Positions 8,772-16,046 of a stretch of DNA of 64,000 nt are shown piece after piece. The notes under the pieces are model-generated. The model saw nothing but the letters and a program-made list of their open reading frames with translations. It was not told where the DNA came from and did not search any database. The first letter of the stretch is position 1; every line of letters begins with the position of its first letter. The position numbers and the translations under genes were made by a program. Location of the stretch: positions 62,001 through 126,000 of the forward strand of contig JBIQKZ010000005.1 of the NCBI GenBank assembly GCA_044464765.1, written 5' to 3'. The stretch comes from JBIQKZ01 sp044464765. Lineage in GTDB: Bacteria; Pseudomonadota; Gammaproteobacteria; Burkholderiales; Burkholderiaceae_B.

Positions 8772-9069
8772 GTTTTCCTCCATGGAGGCCTGCGTAACGG
8801 TGCTTGGCCACCCAACGTTTTTTCTTTAGAAAGCCTTACAAAAAACTTTCCTGCCTTTACCGGATGATGGGGTAATTATCCCGATATACTGCTTTCCGGA
8901 CAAATCATTTCTTTTAATCTATTTTTAGAGAGTCTAAATCCAAAGGAGCTGCACCTGAGGTGCCGGCGATGCGTGAATCGGTGCGTGGCCAGCCTATTCA
9001 TGGTTTCCTGCGGCATGTGGTGGAGTATTATCCAGAGCAGCTTGAAGGCGTTTTTAGTCATTTGGCAGG

Positions 9070-9075
9070 TATAAT
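9070..9075 (+). promoter_or_regulatory. Probable -10 element of picR
   Basis: A perfect TATAAT at 9070-9075 sits 41 bases before the MarR start codon. No good -35 hexamer lies at 16-18 bases; TTGAAG at 9042-9047 is too far. A PicR-type box begins three bases downstream, consistent with autorepression. Confidence 0.45.
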
Positions 9076-9077
9076 GG

Positions 9078-9089
9078 TTCGCATACTGA
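9078..9089. promoter_or_regulatory. PicR-type box at the picR promoter
   Basis: TTCGCATACTGA matches TCAGTATACTGA at nine of twelve bases. The overlapping ATACTGAGTAT (9083-9093) is itself an inverted repeat. It covers the expected transcription start downstream of TATAAT, a usual place for a MarR autorepressor. Confidence 0.45.
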
Positions 9090-9115
9090 GTATTTTCTAG
9101 CTCCTAGGAAGGAAT

Positions 9116-9637
9116 ATGGTGGATACAACAAAGCCCGACGATCAAATTTCGACGGATGCAAAAGAAGGCATAGAAGATTTCTTCAGCCGAGGGCTTTGGT
9201 CGCGACCGGGTTTCCTTGTGCGCAGGCTGAATCAGATCCATTACGCGATCTTCTATGAAGAGAGCAAAGGCGAGAACGTCACACCCGTTCAGTACGGTAT
9301 TCTTTCTGTGCTGATCGCGAACCCCTGGATGGATCAGACGGCGGTGGGCTACGAAATGGGGCTGGACCGAACGACCGTCGCCGATGTCATTCGGCGCCTG
9401 GAAGAAAAAGGCTGGGTCAAGCGGCGCGTCAATGCCCTGGATCGCCGTTCGCGCCAGGCTTGCGTCACCGACGAAGGTTTGCGCACCATGGAGCAACTGC
9501 GAGAACCCATGGTGCGCTCGCAGCGCCGTCTTTTGCGGCCCCTGTCAGCGTCCGATCAGCAGCTTTTCATGGAGCTGCTTGAAACGCTGGTGGTGGCAAA
9601 TAATCAATACGGTCGCGCCGCCCTAAAAAGCTTGTAA
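9116..9637 (+). CDS. picR: MarR-family transcriptional regulator, PicR-like
   Basis: 173 residues with the MarR winged helix: 'TPVQYGILSVL', recognition region 'MGLDRTTVADVIRRLEEKGWVKRRV', and the wing 'DRRSRQACVTDEG'. NicR/BpsR/PicR-type proteins repress pyridine-carboxylate degradation and are released by a hydroxylated pathway intermediate. It is immediately upstream of the picC-E-D-F genes, in the order reported for Alcaligenes faecalis. A GGAAGGAAT ribosome site precedes the ATG. The palindromes at 9682, 9708, 15698, 15878 and 15903 are its likely operators. The assignment rests on family and position; the ligand is inferred. Confidence 0.82.
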   Translation: MVDTTKPDDQISTDAKEGIEDFFSRGLWSRPGFLVRRLNQIHYAIFYEESKGENVTPVQYGILSVLIANPWMDQTAVGYEMGLDRTTVADVIRRLEEKGWVKRRVNALDRRSRQACVTDEGLRTMEQLREPMVRSQRRLLRPLSASDQQLFMELLETLVVANNQYGRAALKSL

Positions 9638-9671
9638 TCATCGGCTAACGGGGCAACGCTAATATTGTTCT

Positions 9672-9699
9672 TTGCTATTTGTCAGTATACTGACATAAT
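9672..9699 (+). promoter_or_regulatory. Candidate promoter of the picCEDF operon
   Basis: TTGCTA (9672-9677), a 16-base spacer and CATAAT (9694-9699) form a plausible sigma-70 promoter about 90 bases before picC. The perfect palindrome 9681-9694 fills the spacer and touches the -10, which would block polymerase when bound. Confidence 0.4.
9682..9693. promoter_or_regulatory. PicR operator, perfect palindrome (picC box 1)
   Basis: TCAGTATACTGA lies in the perfect 14-base palindrome GTCAGTATACTGAC (9681-9694). It is the best copy in the window and defines the consensus used here. Binding by the neighbouring MarR protein is inferred from position and repetition. Confidence 0.68.
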
Positions 9700-9707
9700 A
9701 CATTTAT

Positions 9708-9719
9708 TCAGTATGCTGA
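9708..9719. promoter_or_regulatory. PicR operator (picC box 2)
   Basis: TCAGTATGCTGA matches at 11 of 12 bases, and its centre is 26 bases downstream of box 1. Flanking TTTAT/ATAAA extends the symmetry. Paired boxes at nearly the same spacing occur at two other pic promoters. Confidence 0.62.
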
Positions 9720-9789
9720 TAAATAGAATAGCCTTCCTCTGATAAGGCGGGCGACCATTCCATAGACTAAAGACCGAGGAGAAAACACA

Positions 9790-10752
9790 GTGGGCCGCAT
9801 TCGGAAAATTGCGTTTGAAGAACACTTTACCGCCGTTGGATTTGACGCGTACACCCAGGGCGTCATTAATCAAATCGACCCAGAGGTGGGCAGGGATTTG
9901 AACCGGCGCCTGAACGATTTCGATGATCTGCGAATCAAGGAAATGGATGCCGCAGGAATCGACTACGTCATCCTGTCGCAAACAGGGCCGGGCGTGCAGG
10001 TTGAGAAAGATGTGGCGGTCGCGATCGCGCGATCACGCGAGAACAACGATTTCCTGGCGGCTCAGGTTGCGCGCAACCCGACTCGGTTTGGCGCGTTCGC
10101 CACCTTGCCCATGCAGGATCCCAAGGCCGCCGTCCAGGAGTTGGAGCGCACTGTCAAGACCTTGGGCTTCAAAGGCGCGTTGGTCAACGGCCACACCCAT
10201 GGCGTGTACTACGACGCGCCGGCCTACGATGTGTTCTGGGAAAGCTTGCAGGCGCTGGATGTGCCGCTTTACTTGCATCCGTTCGACGCCTATGGCCCGA
10301 TTCACGTCTATACGGGGCACCCCGAGATTAAAGGAGCAACGTGGGGCTGGGGCGCGGAAACCGCCGCTCATGCCTTACGCTTGTTGTTTGGCGGCGTGTT
10401 TGATCGCTTTCCCGGTGTCAAGGTTATCTTGGGCCACATGGGCGAGGGCCTGCCGTTCCAGCGCTGGCGCTTCGATAGCCGGTTCGCCGTCTATCCGCAT
10501 GGCGTAACGTTGAAGCGGGCGCCTTCCGAGTACATCGGCACGAATATCGTGATCACGACGTCGGGAGTGTGTTCCGCTCCAGCACTGATGGGCGCGATCG
10601 GCGAAATGGGCGCGGAAGCGGTGATGTTCTCCGTCGACTATCCCTTCGAATCCACATCTGTCGCGGCGGATTTCATTGAGCAGGCACCCATGGATGATAA
10701 AACCCGGGCGCTGGTCTGTCATGGAAACGCCGAGCGTCTATTCAAACTTTAA
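9790..10752 (+). CDS. picC: PicC-like 3,6-dihydroxypicolinate decarboxylase (amidohydrolase-2 family)
   Basis: 320 residues from a GTG with GAGGAG upstream. It belongs to the ACMSD/gamma-resorcylate decarboxylase group. The metal set seen is E10 and H12 (FEEHF, the ExH form), H163 (YLHPFDAYG), H216 (GHMGE) and D283 (SVDYPFE). Such enzymes decarboxylate hydroxylated aromatic acids non-oxidatively with Zn or Mn. In the picolinate route PicC converts 3,6-dihydroxypicolinate to 2,5-dihydroxypyridine. It is the first gene after picR and leads the C-E-D-F operon whose later genes use 2,5-dihydroxypyridine. The exact substrate is inferred from this context. Confidence 0.84.
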   Translation: MGRIRKIAFEEHFTAVGFDAYTQGVINQIDPEVGRDLNRRLNDFDDLRIKEMDAAGIDYVILSQTGPGVQVEKDVAVAIARSRENNDFLAAQVARNPTRFGAFATLPMQDPKAAVQELERTVKTLGFKGALVNGHTHGVYYDAPAYDVFWESLQALDVPLYLHPFDAYGPIHVYTGHPEIKGATWGWGAETAAHALRLLFGGVFDRFPGVKVILGHMGEGLPFQRWRFDSRFAVYPHGVTLKRAPSEYIGTNIVITTSGVCSAPALMGAIGEMGAEAVMFSVDYPFESTSVAADFIEQAPMDDKTRALVCHGNAERLFKL

Positions 10753-10768
10753 GCGCATTGGGCAAAAC

Positions 10769-11617
10769 ATGACGACCTATCTTTATGGCGCCAATGTCCA
10801 CGCCAATGGCATTCGACAGCATTATCTGCGTTACGGGGGCGCCGGCGGCGTGCGTACGGGTCGCGATGCAGTCATCCTGATTCCAGGCATTACCAGCCCC
10901 GCGATCACCTGGGGTTTTGTGGGCGACCGGCTCGGCGAACAATTTGATACCTATGTATTGGATGTTCGCGGCCGAGGTCTGTCTGAAGCGTCCGACACGC
11001 TGGACTACAGCCTGGATGCGCAAGCCGCCGACGTCGCGGCGTTCGCCAAGGCGTTGGGTTTGGCGCGCTATGCGTTGCTGGGCCATTCGATGGGCGCGCG
11101 TATTGCCATTCGCGCGGCGCGTGCCAAGCCTGAGGGTTTGACGCGGATGGTGCTGGTCGACCCCCCCGTGTCGGGGCCGGGCCGCCGTCCCTATCCGTCC
11201 AGACTGCCCTGGTATTTGGAGTCGATCGAACTGGCGCGCAAAGGCTGCGACGACAACGTTATGCGCGAATACTGCCCCACCTGGACGCAAGAGCATCTGC
11301 GCCTGCGCGCCGAGTGGCTGCACACGTGTGATCCGCGCGCCATCGCCGACAGTCTGGAAGGCTTTCAGACGGATGACGTCCATGCCGATCTACCCCGCCT
11401 GGATGTGCCGGTTCTGCTGATGACGGCCCAGCATGGCGACGTCGTGCGTGACGAAGACATCGACGAGATTAAAACGCTGCTGCCTTCGGTGCAGTCCGTG
11501 CGCGTGTCAGATGCCGGCCACATGATTCCGTGGGACAACGAAGAGGGCTTTTACAACGCGCTGGGGGATTTCCTGGGCGCTTATAACCGCAACATCTCGA
11601 CTGCCGAGAAATCCTGA
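10769..11617 (+). CDS. picE: PicE/NicD-like N-formylmaleamate deformylase (alpha/beta hydrolase)
   Basis: 282 residues from the ATG at 10769; a longer reading from 10676 would overlap picC and is not needed. The alpha/beta-hydrolase nucleophile is S107 in LLGHSMGAR. The oxyanion loop is 'LIPGITSPAITWG', the acid is probably in 'TAQHGDVV', and the histidine is in 'DAGHMIPW'. NicD/PicE hydrolyse N-formylmaleamate to maleamate and formate. It sits between the decarboxylase and the 2,5-dihydroxypyridine dioxygenase, the order reported for pic operons (C-E-D-F). The context makes the specific call likely. Confidence 0.86.
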   Translation: MTTYLYGANVHANGIRQHYLRYGGAGGVRTGRDAVILIPGITSPAITWGFVGDRLGEQFDTYVLDVRGRGLSEASDTLDYSLDAQAADVAAFAKALGLARYALLGHSMGARIAIRAARAKPEGLTRMVLVDPPVSGPGRRPYPSRLPWYLESIELARKGCDDNVMREYCPTWTQEHLRLRAEWLHTCDPRAIADSLEGFQTDDVHADLPRLDVPVLLMTAQHGDVVRDEDIDEIKTLLPSVQSVRVSDAGHMIPWDNEEGFYNALGDFLGAYNRNISTAEKS

Positions 11618-11630
11618 CTAGGAGACGACA

Positions 11631-12674
11631 ATGGCTGTAAGTGACTATCAGTTGATTCAGGCCTGGCAAAAGGTCTTGAAACTATCCAATCTTGAAGCGG
11701 GCCAAACGGTTACCATTCTGACTTGCCCGACATCACACCCACAAACCGTGGCCATGGCCTTGATTGCCGTGCAATCGATGGGGGCGATCGTGAATCGCCT
11801 GGATCTGCCGCCGATGAACGCCGAGAAATCGCTTAGCCGCGACCCTGTGGCCTACCTTGGCGCCACACCGCTTACCGGAAACAAGGCGGCGATCGCCATG
11901 CTTAAAGAAAGCGATCTGGTCCTGGACTTGATGACTTTGCTGTTCTCGCCGGAGCAGCTGGATATTCTTAAAGGCGGCACCAAGATCCTGCTGGCGGTTG
12001 AACCGCCCGAGGTGCTGGTTCGCACCGTGCCTACCGTCGCCGATCGCACGCGTGTGAAGAGACACAGCGAGCGGCTGGCTAAAGCCAAGGAAATGTCCGT
12101 GGTGTCCGACGCGGGAACCGATGTCCGCTTTCCGCTGGGCGAATTTCCTGTGATCAGCGAGTATGGTTTCGTCGACGAGCCCGGGCGCTGGGATCATTGG
12201 CCTAGCGGCTTCCTGTTTAGTTTCCCCAACGAAGGGGGGGCGACTGGGCGCATTGTCATCGACCAGGGCGATATTCTGTTGCCCCAGAAGTGTTATGTCG
12301 GCAGCCCGATCACCTTGACCGTTGAAAATGGTTTTGCCACCAAGATAGAAGGCGGCATTGACGCGGAAATGCTGCGCGAGTACATTAGTTCCTTTAACGA
12401 CCCGGAAGGCTACGCCATTTCGCACATCGGATGGGGCTTGCAGCCGCGGTGCTACTGGTCCACGATGGGGCTGTACGACCGCGAACAGACCATTGCCATG
12501 GACGCCCGGGCCTATGAAGGCAACTTCCTGTTTTCGCTAGGTCCCAACAACGAAGCCGGTGGCAATCGCGCCACGGCTTGCCATATTGACATTCCCTTGC
12601 GCAACTGCACCGTTAGCCTGGATGGCGAGGTGGTGGTGCGAAAAGGCAAGGTACTGGAAGGCGATACACAATGA
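11631..12674 (+). CDS. picD: 2,5-dihydroxypyridine 5,6-dioxygenase (PicD/NicX)
   Basis: 347 residues, the usual NicX length. The iron ligands known for NicX of Pseudomonas putida (E177, H318, D320) fall at the same numbers here: E177 in SEYGF, and H318/D320 in ACHID; H189 in WDHWP is also kept. The enzyme opens 2,5-dihydroxypyridine with O2 to N-formylmaleamate, the substrate of the preceding gene product. A GGAGACGACA ribosome site precedes the ATG. It overlaps picF by four bases, so translation is coupled. This is the most specific enzyme call in the cluster. Confidence 0.93.
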   Translation: MAVSDYQLIQAWQKVLKLSNLEAGQTVTILTCPTSHPQTVAMALIAVQSMGAIVNRLDLPPMNAEKSLSRDPVAYLGATPLTGNKAAIAMLKESDLVLDLMTLLFSPEQLDILKGGTKILLAVEPPEVLVRTVPTVADRTRVKRHSERLAKAKEMSVVSDAGTDVRFPLGEFPVISEYGFVDEPGRWDHWPSGFLFSFPNEGGATGRIVIDQGDILLPQKCYVGSPITLTVENGFATKIEGGIDAEMLREYISSFNDPEGYAISHIGWGLQPRCYWSTMGLYDREQTIAMDARAYEGNFLFSLGPNNEAGGNRATACHIDIPLRNCTVSLDGEVVVRKGKVLEGDTQ

Positions 12675-13309
12675 GCGACACTGACGACCTGCAAACCTAC
12701 GCGCGCCAGGGCTTCGGCACCACACTGCCGCTTAAGGCGCCGATCGGTTTGTTGATTATTGATTTCGTCAATGGTTTTGCGAATCCCGCTGAATTTGGGG
12801 GCGGCAATATCCCGCAGGCCATCGCCAATACGGTTCCGTTGTTGGCCCATGCTCGCAAGCAGGGCTGGGCGGTGGCCCATTCACGTATCGTGTTCGCCGA
12901 TAACAACGCCGACAGCAATGTGTTCGCGTTGAAGGTGCCCAGCATTTTGACGCTGAAAGAAGATAGCCACAATAGCCAGATTGTTCCCGAGCTTGCGCCG
13001 GCTGACAACGAACTGGTTGTGCGCAAAACGGTTCCTTCCGCGTTCTTCGGCACGTCGTTGGCCGCCTGGCTGACGCAGCGCGGTGTCCAGACACTGGTGG
13101 TTGCCGGCGCCACCACGAGTGGCTGTGTGCGCGCCAGCGTGGTCGACGCCATGCAATTTGGCTTCCGCCCCGTCGTGGCGTCCGACTGCGTCGGCGACCG
13201 CGCCTCGGCGCCGCACGACGCCAATCTGTTCGACATGGCGCAGAAGTACGCCGCCGTCATGACGCGCGACCAGACGATCGACGCCCTGGACGCGTTAACG
13301 ACGGCCTGA
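12671..13309 (+). CDS. picF: Maleamate amidohydrolase (PicF/NicF, isochorismatase family)
   Basis: 212 residues of the cysteine hydrolase/isochorismatase family. The catalytic triad is visible as D31 (LLIIDFVNGF), K119 (VVRKTVPSAF) and C152 (TTSGCVRASVVDAM). NicF/PicF convert maleamate to maleate and ammonia. It is the last gene of the C-E-D-F operon, with its start inside the end of the dioxygenase gene. Maleate isomerase, the next step, is not found in the window. Confidence 0.92.
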   Translation: MSDTDDLQTYARQGFGTTLPLKAPIGLLIIDFVNGFANPAEFGGGNIPQAIANTVPLLAHARKQGWAVAHSRIVFADNNADSNVFALKVPSILTLKEDSHNSQIVPELAPADNELVVRKTVPSAFFGTSLAAWLTQRGVQTLVVAGATTSGCVRASVVDAMQFGFRPVVASDCVGDRASAPHDANLFDMAQKYAAVMTRDQTIDALDALTTA

Positions 13310-13318
13310 CTTGGCGCG

Positions 13319-13341
13319 GCGCGCGCTCGGAACGCGCGCGC
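13319..13341. terminator. GC-rich inverted repeat between convergent pic operons
   Basis: GCGCGCGC (13319-13326) and GCGCGCGC (13334-13341) with a seven-base loop can form a hairpin just after picF. There is no T tract. Smaller repeats follow (CGCT..AGCG at 13352, TTGGT..ACCAA at 13380). Convergent transcription probably ends here, but the mechanism is unclear. Confidence 0.3.
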
Positions 13342-13484
13342 TCGTTGCGTTCGCTAATAATAAGCGTGCGTTATTCAGGTTGGTTATTTACCAACGTTTG
13401 TTTGCCCCGGCGTGCGGAGTGAAGGCTCCAGCCTCAGGCTGAACCCGACGTGGGGCAGCCTGGGGGAGCCAATCGGCTTTATTA

Positions 13485-14015
13485 TTAAACCGGATAGACC
13501 AGATCGTTCGCCAGAATTTCGGTGTCGTAAATGGCCTGACGTTCCTTGATCAGCAGGCGCTCGCCAGAGCGCACGAAGGTATCGTAGTAGCGGCCCGCCA
13601 GATGGACCGTGGACGGCCCTTCGATTAAGGTCTGGAGCAGCAGGAAATTGGCTTCCGCTTCGATTTCGCCATTGGCGTCCTCGTCGATGATGCGCGTGTT
13701 CGTGATGATGTGCAGCACGTGACGTGGCGCGAACATCATTGAACGCTCGATGGTTAGGGCGCGATCATGCAGCATGTCGCGCCCTTCGGCGTACACCAGG
13801 CCCACGGGCAGACCCAGGTTGGCATTTTCGCGCGAGGTAATTCGATACAGCGCGTCGTCGCAGAAAAACTCAGGCCATAGTTCAATTCGTTTGTTATCCA
13901 GGACGGCACAGTATTCAGTGTTGAAGGCCTCGACTTCCCTAAGCAGTTTTTGCGCGGTGGCATAGTCGACGCGGGAAGGCGTGTAAGCGTAGTTTTTTTT
14001 CATCGTCATCAGCAT
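13485..14015 (-). CDS. Rieske ring-hydroxylating oxygenase beta subunit (PicB component)
   Basis: 176 residues of the ring-hydroxylating dioxygenase beta family (NTF2-like fold), with 'VEAFNTEYCAVLDNKRIELWPEFFCDDALYRI' and the 'HIITNTRI' segment. The start is one of three close ATGs (14015, 14009, 14003); the first lies two bases after the alpha-subunit stop. Beta subunits are structural and shape specificity. It is the last gene of the ferredoxin-alpha-beta operon convergent with picCEDF, so it probably serves 3-hydroxylation of 6-hydroxypicolinate. Confidence 0.88.
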   Translation of the reverse strand: MLMTMKKNYAYTPSRVDYATAQKLLREVEAFNTEYCAVLDNKRIELWPEFFCDDALYRITSRENANLGLPVGLVYAEGRDMLHDRALTIERSMMFAPRHVLHIITNTRIIDEDANGEIEAEANFLLLQTLIEGPSTVHLAGRYYDTFVRSGERLLIKERQAIYDTEILANDLVYPV

Positions 14016-14017
14016 GA

Positions 14018-15307
14018 TCAGAACCCCATAACACCGCGATAATATTGATACATGGAACGAATCGCCGCCTCGGAGATCAACGACGTCGAGGCGCCGACTT
14101 TGCCCGATTCCAACTTAATGACATTCAGACCGGTGGTTGAACGGCGTAGGCCTTCTTGAACAAACTTCATGGCTTCGTTGTCTTCGATTCCCAGGAAACC
14201 CCCGGGGCCCATCAGATTCCCCTGCCTTAGACGGTGGCGCGTCATTTCTTCGGTATCGTCTTCGTACCCGAACATGGTCCATTGCATGATCATGCTGTTC
14301 GGGCCGTTCGGAATAATGTGCCGCACGCCCAGCGTGTTCATTTCGCGTTGCACGATCAGGTTGGGCCAGATGGTTTGCATCGTGACCGACCAGGGCGAAT
14401 CGAATTCCTTGATGAAATTCAGAAAGCCTTCGTCACGCAGGCGAAGCCCGTCATGGAAGGAGCGCATTTCTTTCTTGGTGTCAGCGCTGACTTCGGCGTA
14501 TAAGTCGTCTGTCTTGGCCGAACCAAGATAACTGTGGCGACCGTGTTTGGAGTCTAGGGTAATAGTGGTTTTATTGCCGGCGACGAACAGGCCAAAAACC
14601 ACCAGGAAAGAATGCAGCAAGGTAGCGTGGTAAGAGTCCTTGAGATTCTCGTGATACATCTTCCAGTTGCACGGCAACTCGTTGCGATAGTATCCGAGGA
14701 TCTTAAGGGGCTTGCCAGGAAAGGCCGCGCGGAAATCCTCGAGTATTTCCGGTGTTAGGTATTCTTCGAGCGGCTCGACGGTGTCGGAGTAAGAAGCGAA
14801 CACGACGCCATTAAGGGTGGCGACGTTCAGTTTGCGCAATCCGTGATCCTCGTTGCGAAAATCTTTGGGCATTCCGCCTTCCTTGTTCACCCCTCGCTTG
14901 AAGGGCACGCCTTGAAGGTCGCCTTTCAGGTTATAGGACCACTGATGATAGGGGCAGACGAATTCTTTGGTGTTTCCTTGCCCTTCACGGCAGAATTCCA
15001 CGCCACGGTGTGCGCAGCGATTCTCGAAAACGTGGATCGATTGATCTTCGGCACGCGACACAACGACGGGGATGGAGCCCACGTACGAGCGCTTGTAGTC
15101 GCCGGCGTTGGGAATCTCGGCTTCCAGGGCGACGAAGTTCCAGGTGTCTCCTCGGAAAATCTGATCCATTTCCTTGTCGTAGACAGCCTGGCTGGTGTAG
15201 GCCCAATCGGGGATGTAATGCAGGGCGTCTTCCGGCCATACGCATTCCGACAACGGGGCATCTTTGAACCCCTGTGTTTGTCCGATGACGGCTTGAGATT
15301 GATACAT
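14018..15307 (-). CDS. Rieske ring-hydroxylating oxygenase alpha subunit (PicB component)
   Basis: 429 residues from the ATG at 15307, preceded by AGAGGAG; a longer open frame upstream overlaps the ferredoxin gene and is rejected. The Rieske [2Fe-2S] ligands are C98, H100, C118 and H121. The mononuclear iron site is D224-x2-H227-x4-H232 (LKDSYHATLLH). The protein activates O2 to hydroxylate an aromatic ring. In the picolinate route a multicomponent Rieske enzyme, PicB, hydroxylates 6-hydroxypicolinate at C3. Partners are the ferredoxin upstream and beta subunit downstream; no reductase gene is adjacent. Confidence 0.9.
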   Translation of the reverse strand: MYQSQAVIGQTQGFKDAPLSECVWPEDALHYIPDWAYTSQAVYDKEMDQIFRGDTWNFVALEAEIPNAGDYKRSYVGSIPVVVSRAEDQSIHVFENRCAHRGVEFCREGQGNTKEFVCPYHQWSYNLKGDLQGVPFKRGVNKEGGMPKDFRNEDHGLRKLNVATLNGVVFASYSDTVEPLEEYLTPEILEDFRAAFPGKPLKILGYYRNELPCNWKMYHENLKDSYHATLLHSFLVVFGLFVAGNKTTITLDSKHGRHSYLGSAKTDDLYAEVSADTKKEMRSFHDGLRLRDEGFLNFIKEFDSPWSVTMQTIWPNLIVQREMNTLGVRHIIPNGPNSMIMQWTMFGYEDDTEEMTRHRLRQGNLMGPGGFLGIEDNEAMKFVQEGLRRSTTGLNVIKLESGKVGASTSLISEAAIRSMYQYYRGVMGF

Positions 15308-15360
15308 GGAGAAACTCCTCTGAAAGACTGCGGGTTCTTGTTGACGGTGCGGGTATCTGA

Positions 15361-15666
15361 CTAGAGAGCCGCGTAGATGGATTCGCCATCGACCTTCACG
15401 GGATACGTTTGGATGTCGATGGTTGCGGGGGCGCACAGGGCTTTGCCGGTGCGCAGGTCGAACTTGGCTTGATGCAGCGGGCACTCGATACAGCCGTCTT
15501 CCAGGTAGCCGTCGGACAGCAAGGCATATTGATGCGTGCAAATATTGTCTGTCAGGAAGTACTCGCCGTCGGCACAATGCAGCGCCAGCTTCTTGCCCTG
15601 TGCGTCGAGGGCAAGCGATTCATCCTCGGAAATCTGGCTGGTTTCGGCAATTTTTATCCACATCAT
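15361..15666 (-). CDS. Rieske-type [2Fe-2S] ferredoxin (PicB component)
   Basis: 101 residues (or 100, since the first two codons are both ATG). Cluster ligands are C43/H45 (CTH) and C62/H65 (CPLH), typical of bacterial Rieske ferredoxins that pass electrons to the oxygenase alpha subunit. It is the first gene of the operon, and PicR-type boxes lie 7 and 32 bases upstream. Its electron donor is not encoded in the window as far as I can see. Confidence 0.9.
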   Translation of the reverse strand: MMWIKIAETSQISEDESLALDAQGKKLALHCADGEYFLTDNICTHQYALLSDGYLEDGCIECPLHQAKFDLRTGKALCAPATIDIQTYPVKVDGESIYAAL

Positions 15667-15672
15667 AGGTTC

Positions 15673-15684
15673 TCAGTATGGCTA
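15673..15684. promoter_or_regulatory. Partial PicR-type box (picB box 2)
   Basis: TCAGTATGGCTA keeps one intact half-site, TCAGTAT (8 of 12 overall). It lies 25 bases from box 1 and just upstream of the ferredoxin start, repeating the pair spacing seen at the other promoters. Confidence 0.42.
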
Positions 15685-15697
15685 CATAAATAATTGC

Positions 15698-15709
15698 TCA
15701 GTATACTGC
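15698..15709. promoter_or_regulatory. PicR operator (picB box 1)
   Basis: TCAGTATACTGC matches 11 of 12 bases. On the minus strand it contains TATACT, which could be the -10 of the Rieske operon. It is 32 bases before the ferredoxin ATG. Confidence 0.58.
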
Positions 15710-15858
15710 GTATATTCTGAAGTCATTACTAGGGTTTTCGCTTATTACATACTCGGTTTGCGGTTCTGCTTCAGCTTGTCAACCTCGCTTTTTGGCACAA
15801 GAAACAAGGACTAGAAGCCTCCTGGTTGGTTTTTTATTGCTCCTAGTATTTACCCTCG

Positions 15859-15887
15859 TTGACGGCTTTTTTATTATTCAGCATACT
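15859..15887 (+). promoter_or_regulatory. Candidate sigma-70 promoter of the picA/transporter operon
   Basis: TTGACG (15859-15864), a 17-base spacer and CATACT (15882-15887) make a good promoter. A PicR-type box (15878-15889) covers the -10 exactly, and a second box lies downstream. Start of transcription would be near 15894, giving a leader of about 150 bases. Confidence 0.5.
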
Positions 15888-15889
15888 AA
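15878..15889. promoter_or_regulatory. PicR operator (picA box 1)
   Basis: TCAGCATACTAA matches the palindrome at 10 of 12 bases and overlaps the -10 of the candidate promoter. It is 25 bases from box 2. Confidence 0.55.
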
Positions 15890-15902
15890 CAAATATACCT
15901 GC

Positions 15903-15914
15903 TCAGTGTGCTGA
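15903..15914. promoter_or_regulatory. PicR operator (picA box 2)
   Basis: TCAGTGTGCTGA matches at 10 of 12 bases and sits around the expected transcription start. The 25-base pair spacing is the same as at picB. Confidence 0.52.
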
Positions 15915-16046
15915 CAGTTTATTTGCGCCCAGTAAGCTTATGATTTTTCAGCAATATTCCTAACCAGAATTAGGGTGGGTCGAAAGCCGGCAGCAAGATC
16001 GGCGGCAAACTTGTCCCCACAATAAACCATCAAAAAGGAGCTCTGC

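Larger units (their letters stand above)
8772..9115. other. Divergent regulatory region between the SDR operon and picR
   Basis: 344 bases without a gene. Near the SDR side lies GGGTAATTATCCC (8868-8880), a small perfect inverted repeat, followed by CCGATATACTGC (8881-8892), a weak 8/12 match to the pic palindrome. Near picR there is a perfect -10 hexamer and a 9/12 box. Nothing else recognisable. Confidence 0.45.
15667..16046. other. Divergent promoter region of the picB and picA operons
   Basis: 380 AT-rich bases without a gene separate the ferredoxin (minus) from the TRAP receptor (plus). Each side has its own pair of PicR-type boxes: 15673 and 15698 for the Rieske operon, 15878 and 15903 for the transporter/Mo-hydroxylase operon. 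The pairs are separated by about 170 bases that show no further motif. Confidence 0.6.

Noticed and set aside
8881..8892. PicR box at the SDR operon promoter
   Set aside because: CCGATATACTGC matches at only 8 of 12 bases, has one half-site and has no partner at 25-26 bases. It is too weak to list as an operator.
10676..10768. Longer start for the deformylase, overlapping picC
   Set aside because: The extra 31 residues are not alpha/beta-hydrolase-like and lie inside the end of the decarboxylase gene.
9790..13309. Assignment as a nicotinate (nic) cluster
   Set aside because: The lower-pathway enzymes are shared, but there is no NicC flavin monooxygenase. A decarboxylase and a Rieske hydroxylase occupy the places expected for the picolinate route.
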